Positions 58,701 to 64,000 of a stretch of DNA of 64,000 nt are shown in pieces (position 1 is the stretch's first letter; every line of letters begins with the position of its first letter). The stretch is from Haliclystus octoradiatus. Lineage: Eukaryota; Cnidaria; Staurozoa; Stauromedusae; Haliclystidae. The position numbers were made by a program, and so were the translations under genes. The notes under the pieces are model-generated. The model was not told where the DNA came from. It worked only from the letters and a program-made list of their open reading frames with translations, and searched no databases. The DNA lies in NCBI GenBank assembly GCA_916610825.1, contig OU744447.1:35333024-35397023 (forward strand). The letters run 5' to 3'.

Positions 58701-59690
58701 GTGACTTTGATGATTCTTCAAATAATGGAAATTAACAGCTAATATCCTTTGGTAGAAAATTTTCTTTACCAATTTTACTGGCATGATATGCTCCTCGTGT
58801 GATAAGCGGTAACTAGGCAATGTTTGAATACTTATAGACATGTCTGATCTATTCAAGATCAATGCTTTGATGAGACGACTCCAGTGCTTTTCCAACGATA
58901 AATTCAGTAAACGTGGCACAGAAGTTCAAGTTTTTGGAAAAGTAACATGTGCTATTGAAGTATATTTAGTGAAGAGCTTGTTTCTACATATTTTTGTCCA
59001 TTTGCCTCTGAATAATGGAACTTATTTGTTCTATCTAAACCTGGGGGTTTTCTTTATCAGAATGCTGAAAGATTGATATTCCTGTACCGTGAAATGAGTC
59101 TTTTACAAGTATGGAATATGGGTTGTGGTCAATATTATCTACAGCGGATGTTGGAAATAGATTGGTTTTCAATTCAAAAGACAAACTGCATTTAATGTAT
59201 TAAAGCCTATACAAACTTAACTACATAATTCTGTTCCAATTTTAAGACCTCTATCATACGAAGTAGACAGCCTCGATCTGTAAAGAGCATCAACTAACTT
59301 GAGTTTTCTAGTTGTAGGTAGCATGTATCATACAGAGCCATCTATTTACAAGAGTTGGGACACGCTTCCATGTGCCGCTATCGTCTTGTATTGGACAGAT
59401 GCCATGAGCTCTCAAGCAACATGCTGATGAGATCGATAACATAGTATACAGTGAAGTAGATTTCTTTGCTAATTTTGAGAGTCCAACAAATAAATATGGA
59501 GAAGGCAATTAATAAATGGTTATATTACTCTTGTTAAACGATCGCAAACCATTTCACACTGTTCCAAAATGACTGAAAAAAACCCATCTAAACCCCTAAA
59601 TATATACGTAGAGTTGTAAAATAGAACAGTGTTGACATAAGCCTTGAATCTAATTACCTCCGAATCTAATGATACTACTGTTTGAATTCT
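58701..59690. other. unassigned sequence between two element relics
   Basis: Minus-strand frames at 58692-58919 and 59308-59508 have no recognisable motif. They may be decayed parts of the flanking LINE or DIRS-like elements. Confidence 0.35.
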
Positions 59691-59694
59691 TTCA

Positions 59695-60460
59695 TTTTAC
59701 TTCCTCTAAATTGCTATTGGCCTCTGGACTGTTGATTGTATTGTTGCTGTGGTGGGTATGGTCTATTTTGATGGTACTGTCCTTGGGCATGGTTTGGGGG
59801 AGAGTGGAACGGTCTACCCCTGGATTCTAGAAAATTAATTCCTGAAAGTTCAGTCCTTTGATAAGAGTGTGACCTTGACACTGGGGCAAATGGTTTTGCC
59901 ATAGTTTTTCCTCTAATCGTGCACAGTTAATTGTTTGGATTAAATCCTCGCCGAAAAGATAAGAGGACAGTTCACATGGAGCCTGGGAAAGAGCGACTCT
60001 CAGTGGAGCATTGACAAAAGGGAGTATAGCAAGTCTTTGTTTTGCAGAAATCTCCTTTGTGACATGGCCCATCATAGCAATGCAATCCAATAGGCTTTTA
60101 TCGTGCCTTTGTGATCAATTGAGGAATTTGCTTTCTTGTCTTTAATGCTAACCTTCAATTGTGGTGGTGAGCCGTGAGAGCACCTGTTGAGTGCACAATG
60201 CAATCTTGCAGATTTGAAACTTTTGTATCCTGTTTCTGTTTTGGCTAGGGCAAGTTTCTCCAAATTGCCTTTTATGTTCTTGGAGTGCAAACATTATTGT
60301 AATTGGAAGGAATTGTATATTTTCCAATCATTTCTTTTTGCATATTCGAACTACAATTTATTGTGAACTTCGCATTCTCTGCACTTTCAAGTTGTGCTGG
60401 TGGTGTTCTTACGAATGAGGACTGTATGTATAATATATGAGTGTATTTAAACTCCAAAGG
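59695..60460 (-). pseudogene. gag-like relic of a DIRS-type retroelement
   Basis: Three overlapping minus-strand frames carry consecutive parts of one protein. The middle one reads IAMMGHVTKEISAKQRLAIL, then SSYLFGEDLIQTI, resembling the ORF1 (gag-like) proteins of animal DIRS/tyrosine-recombinase retroelements (pattern LLGH....N..RR..I.P, LFGDDL). The C-terminal part is Gln/Pro/Tyr-rich (PPQQQYNQQSRGQ). Frame changes show decay. Reverse transcriptase and tyrosine recombinase were not found downstream on this strand, so only the gag part remains. The family call rests on remembered motif patterns. Confidence 0.5.
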
Positions 60461-60907
60461 TCAAGCATTGGATGAACCACACAAATGAACACAACCAAAT
60501 GATATTTCTTACATTGCTTTCTTTCTATTGAGGAGTTAGCTCAACACTCCAATATAACTAACGCATAACTTGGCGTAACTTGGCATAACTGACTAACTAA
60601 TACAAAATCGAACTATTTATGCTACATTATTACGTCACTACAAAAGGTTAATTATTACAATATGACGCATCCTTACATAAAAGGAGGTTAACTTCTTACT
60701 AAACGAGGCTATTTGAAGTGTTGTAAATACTTACTTATAATAAGTGCGGTTTTCGCCTAAACATCCTCCCCCTCATCGACCATCTGTGTCTTCTTCCAAT
60801 TATATCATGGTCGATCCTTATAACCTCCTGTAACCTTATTTCTAATATACAATTTCGATAAGAAATTCAATAGCTATATGCTTCAACTTGAATTTGAAAA
60901 CTATGAT
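60461..60907. other. non-coding stretch
   Basis: AT-rich, with a short direct repeat ACTTGGC(G/A)TAACT near 60570. No other feature seen. Confidence 0.5.
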
Positions 60908-63900
60908 TAGGGGTGGGACAATAAACCGAATAACCGGTTAACCGTTTTTAAAGCCCACCACCGGTTTTTTGTTTTAGCAATCAATAAACCGCGGAAGTAA
61001 TGTTTTTTTTTTTAATTTACAGTTTCTCACAAAAATAATAATTTTTCACGTCTGGTGATAATATTTTGCAAATTTCATTGTGTTTTGTTGTTTTCAATAT
61101 TTCAATGATTCAATTACTGTGCGATTAGAATGCACTTGAGACCCATCACCAACCCCACATCACAAAGAGATAGACACAGCGGCGACAAAAATGTTTTGTT
61201 TACGTTTGCTTCGGGAAGTGAAAAGTAAACAGTTTATTTGTAATATTTGTTGCTCACGACTTCATTCAACAATTTAAAATCCGTACAGTAAATATTATTA
61301 CATTGTACAACGCCAATCGAAAGACTTTTTTAAAAAGAAACCGTCTGTTGTATTCATAATTTTGTTTTAGTTGAGTTCTACTTTCTGCAAGCCTATTGAT
61401 TGAATCAGTTAATTTAGTTATTGCATTAAAATTGAATAATTCTTAAACAACCATTAAACAACTCAACAAATTTTTCTGGCGTGTGCGAATGTAATCTAAC
61501 ATAAATATTATAAAAATATAATAATAATAGTCGGTGTGAATGTAAAACTAGTCGGTGTGAATGTAAAACTATCACATAGCAGTGAAACTTGTATATATTT
61601 AACAATAGTTGTGATCATGCTGTGATCAATTAACAGCTTGCTATTCAAAGTTTGAAACAAAAAGATTGAATACATTGACATGTTTATAATTTGGCGTCAC
61701 ATTCAACTCCAAATTTACAATGGATTCCCAAAAGAATTCCAAAAATAGACCCAGCAACTGAAATATATAAATAACATACAAGTTTGAATTTCATTAACTT
61801 AAGAGTTTGACCACAGCTATTCATCATCACAGCAGTTGATTACTAGTTATATTTTCAAGATGCCACGAAGTGACGTATGGAATCATTTTACTACAAGGGA
61901 TAACAAGATAACTGCGAAATGCAACATCTGTGGTAACAGTTACAAATGTTCTGGTGGCACATCAAATTTAAGAGAGCATTTGACCAGATCGCATTCAAAT
62001 ATTTACAATGAGCAGACAACCAAAGCGCCTTCAGTTAAAACATTTTTCAACAAACAGAAGCTAAGCGATTTAAAGTCGAAATCGATTACTAATCACATTG
62101 TTAATTTATGCATTAAAGACTTGCAACCGTTCAGAATTGTCGAACATGAGGGATTTCGAGAGCTATTGCAACAAGCTTGGCCAACGTATGTGATTCCATG
62201 CCGCAAAACTTTACGTGCAGCCGTCTTACATCGTCACACAGAAGCCATGGATTATTTGAGAACTGATCTTGCCTCTACAATTGGCGATGTTACAATCACA
62301 ACGGATGGATGGACCAGCATTTCACAAGACGGCTACAATACAATTACAGGTAAGAGTAAATTTGATTTTCTTTCGACTGTATTTAATGTTTCAGTGCAAT
62401 ACTTTTGCGTTAATTTTAATTCAAGTTGTTGCCAGGCTAGCTTTTATTTAGGCCCACTGCCAAAACTACTGAAATATTAATTTGAACAATTGTTGTTTCT
62501 TGAGTCTGCAAGTATTTACAGGCCTGATTAAATTTGTTTTAATTTATTATGCAATGTTTTCATGCGTGTTATGTGTTTGTATTCACAGTCCATTACCTCA
62601 AAGACTGGGAAATGCAATCACGTGTACTGTCGACCCGATCAACATTCCTTCGTCACACTGGCGAGAACTTGGCAGACGAAATAAACGCCGTATTGAGAGA
62701 ATTTGATATTCAACAAAGAGTATTTGCCTGCATCCACGACAACGCAGCAAACATAACACTTGCTGGCGACATGGTTCTTGGAACACTAGATAGACTTGGT
62801 CCCTTCAGCATTGGTTGTGCAGCTCACAATTTGAACCTTTGCATTAAAGATGCTATGTTATCCAATAATGCTATCAGCAAACTGATCGGTGGCGCCAGAA
62901 AATTAGTTGGACACTTCAATATGTCAACCGTTGCTACCAACGGGTTAAAATCGAAAACGAAAGACATGCTTGCAAGTGATCATAACGACAAAAAACTTGT
63001 GCAAGATGTACCTACAAGATGGAACTCGGTCTATGCCATGCTTGAAAGATTGTTGTTAATGAGATGGCCTGTTGTTGCTGTATTATCCGACAGGACGTTG
63101 ACAAAGCTCGCAGATGCTCAAAATTTGGACTTAGCGCCTGAGTCGTGGTTACTTGCAGAGGAGATCGTTCCTTCTTTACATCTGGTAGAATTGGCAACTG
63201 TATTATTCAGCTCTCAAAGCTACTCAACATCAGGAGTTGTTCTACCTACCATCACTGGGTTGTTACATCAACTAAAGGAAATGTCATTCACTGAGCTACG
63301 AAGCAATTCCAGACGAAGAACTGCCACTACCTGTCCTGGTCAATTATTCAGAGATGCCTTGGTCAAATCATTAAAAGAAAGATTTAATGTGGACCTCATC
63401 GAAGGAACAAGACTTGACCGCAACAAACAACCTATAATACCGTTGATGAATGAAGAAGACACCGACACAACAGATGAATTACCGTTTCACGTCCTAGCAT
63501 CTTTCGTCGATCCGCGATTCAGACATCTGTCATTCTTGGCTACTGCTCAACGAACCAAAACTATTGAATTGGCTTCAAGAATGATTGAGGGAATACCTGA
63601 ACGAGATGTGGTTGAGATTAATGGAAACAATGCTGCTCCGATTGAACCGCCGAAAAAGAAATCTAAAACTCAATTGGCATTCCAGATGCTTCTCCAGCCG
63701 TCTCAATCACAAGCGATGTCAGCCAATTTGAGTCATGTAAATGAAAGCGTAAAGGAAGAAGTGTTCAGGTATTCGCTAGAGCCACCCATTGACATTAATG
63801 AAAATCCATTGGAATGGTGGAAGGAGAATTGTAAAAAATATAATTGGTTACAGAGATTAGCTAAACGCCTTCTTGCAGCTCCACCAACTTCCGTACCGAG

Positions 63901-64000
63901 CGAACAGATATTTAGCAAGGCAGGACTTATTGTTAGGAAGCAACGAGCGTTGTTGATGGCCTTATATTTTTAAATAAAAATAAGATGTAACTAATTATTA
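60908..64000 (+). mobile_element. hAT element, right end outside the window
   Basis: The left end TAGGGGTGGGACAATAAACC is followed by GAATAACCGGTTAACCG, a G-rich hAT-like terminus with subterminal AACCGGTT palindromes. About 950 bases of 5' sequence, including a direct repeat of AGTCGGTGTGAATGTAAAAC near 61530-61572, precede the transposase gene. The right inverted repeat and target duplication cannot be seen. Confidence 0.75.
61860..63973 (+). CDS. hAT transposase with BED finger, C-terminus frameshifted
   Basis: Two exons (61860-62349 and 62589-63973, GT-AG, phase-consistent) encode 624 residues. The ATG at 61860 fits directly before the BED finger (C21, C24, H40, H45). The RNase H-like hAT core follows: D149 in TITTDGWTS, D214 in CIHDNAANI, the CAAHNLNLCIKD block, and W308 in DVPTRWNSVY. 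The C-terminal dimerisation region has NPLEWWKEN, then PTSVPSEQIFSKAG with E602. The protein ends prematurely in QRALLMALYF. One frame over, the DNA just before the stop reads VDGLIFLNKN, the usual end of hAT proteins. A small deletion has therefore removed a few residues and shifted the frame. It catalyses cut-and-paste transposition when intact; this copy may be impaired. The acidic DDE residues are all present. Confidence 0.88.

Overview
This is AT-rich eukaryotic DNA (roughly one third G+C by eye) from an animal, most likely a marine invertebrate. A tunicate or another invertebrate deuterostome is only a guess. The evidence is genes split by GT-AG introns, tRNA-derived SINEs, CR1-like LINE tails, and hAT, Harbinger, Tigger and DIRS-like elements. 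There are no operons and no bacterial signals. Most of the window is non-coding repeat landscape; three multi-exon reading frames are well supported.

Layout. 1-20.5 kb: AT-rich non-coding DNA with a family of long hairpin palindromes (one perfect, 63-bp arms), SINE copies, a Harbinger-type MITE nested in a palindrome copy, CR1-like LINE tails, a fold-back element and an (AATG)n tract. 20.8-35 kb: an approximately 280-bp three-copy tandem repeat, then a head-to-tail triplication of a 3.05-kb unit (25.80-34.95 kb). Each unit carries a tRNA-like relic and ends in a hairpin plus CTAGT, recalling a Helitron 3' end. A separate copy at 20.86-21.07 kb has lost 2.86 kb between two TGTGTCT sites. 37.56-44.30 kb: the main find, an apparently intact DNA transposon with near-identical long terminal inverted repeats flanking a nine-exon gene. 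The exons join in phase into a 1,620-residue protein with N-terminal Cys/His modules, a conserved central module, an XPG/FEN1-like (PIN-fold) nuclease motif series and a C-terminal tesmin/TSO1-type CXC domain. 45.1-54.5 kb: eight in-phase exons (197 residues, 3' end not found) of a multi-pass membrane protein that looks like a host gene. Its introns are loaded with SINEs, LINE tails, a hAT MITE with an 8-bp target duplication, a Tigger MITE and a 37-bp tandem array. 54.5-60.5 kb: a graveyard of broken minus-strand elements (CR1-like LINE, Tigger, a second relic of the nuclease-transposon family, LINE RT, DIRS-like gag). 60.9-64 kb: a hAT element with a two-exon transposase whose extreme C-terminus is frameshifted; its right end lies outside the window.

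How the parts relate. The nuclease-transposon family occurs twice: once intact with a CXC tail, once as a decayed minus-strand copy invaded by Tigger sequence. The shared order of conserved blocks between the two, together with the TIRs, argues that the protein is the mobilising enzyme of a DNA-element lineage that does not carry an obvious classical DDE transposase signature. Novelty relative to repeat databases could not be checked here.
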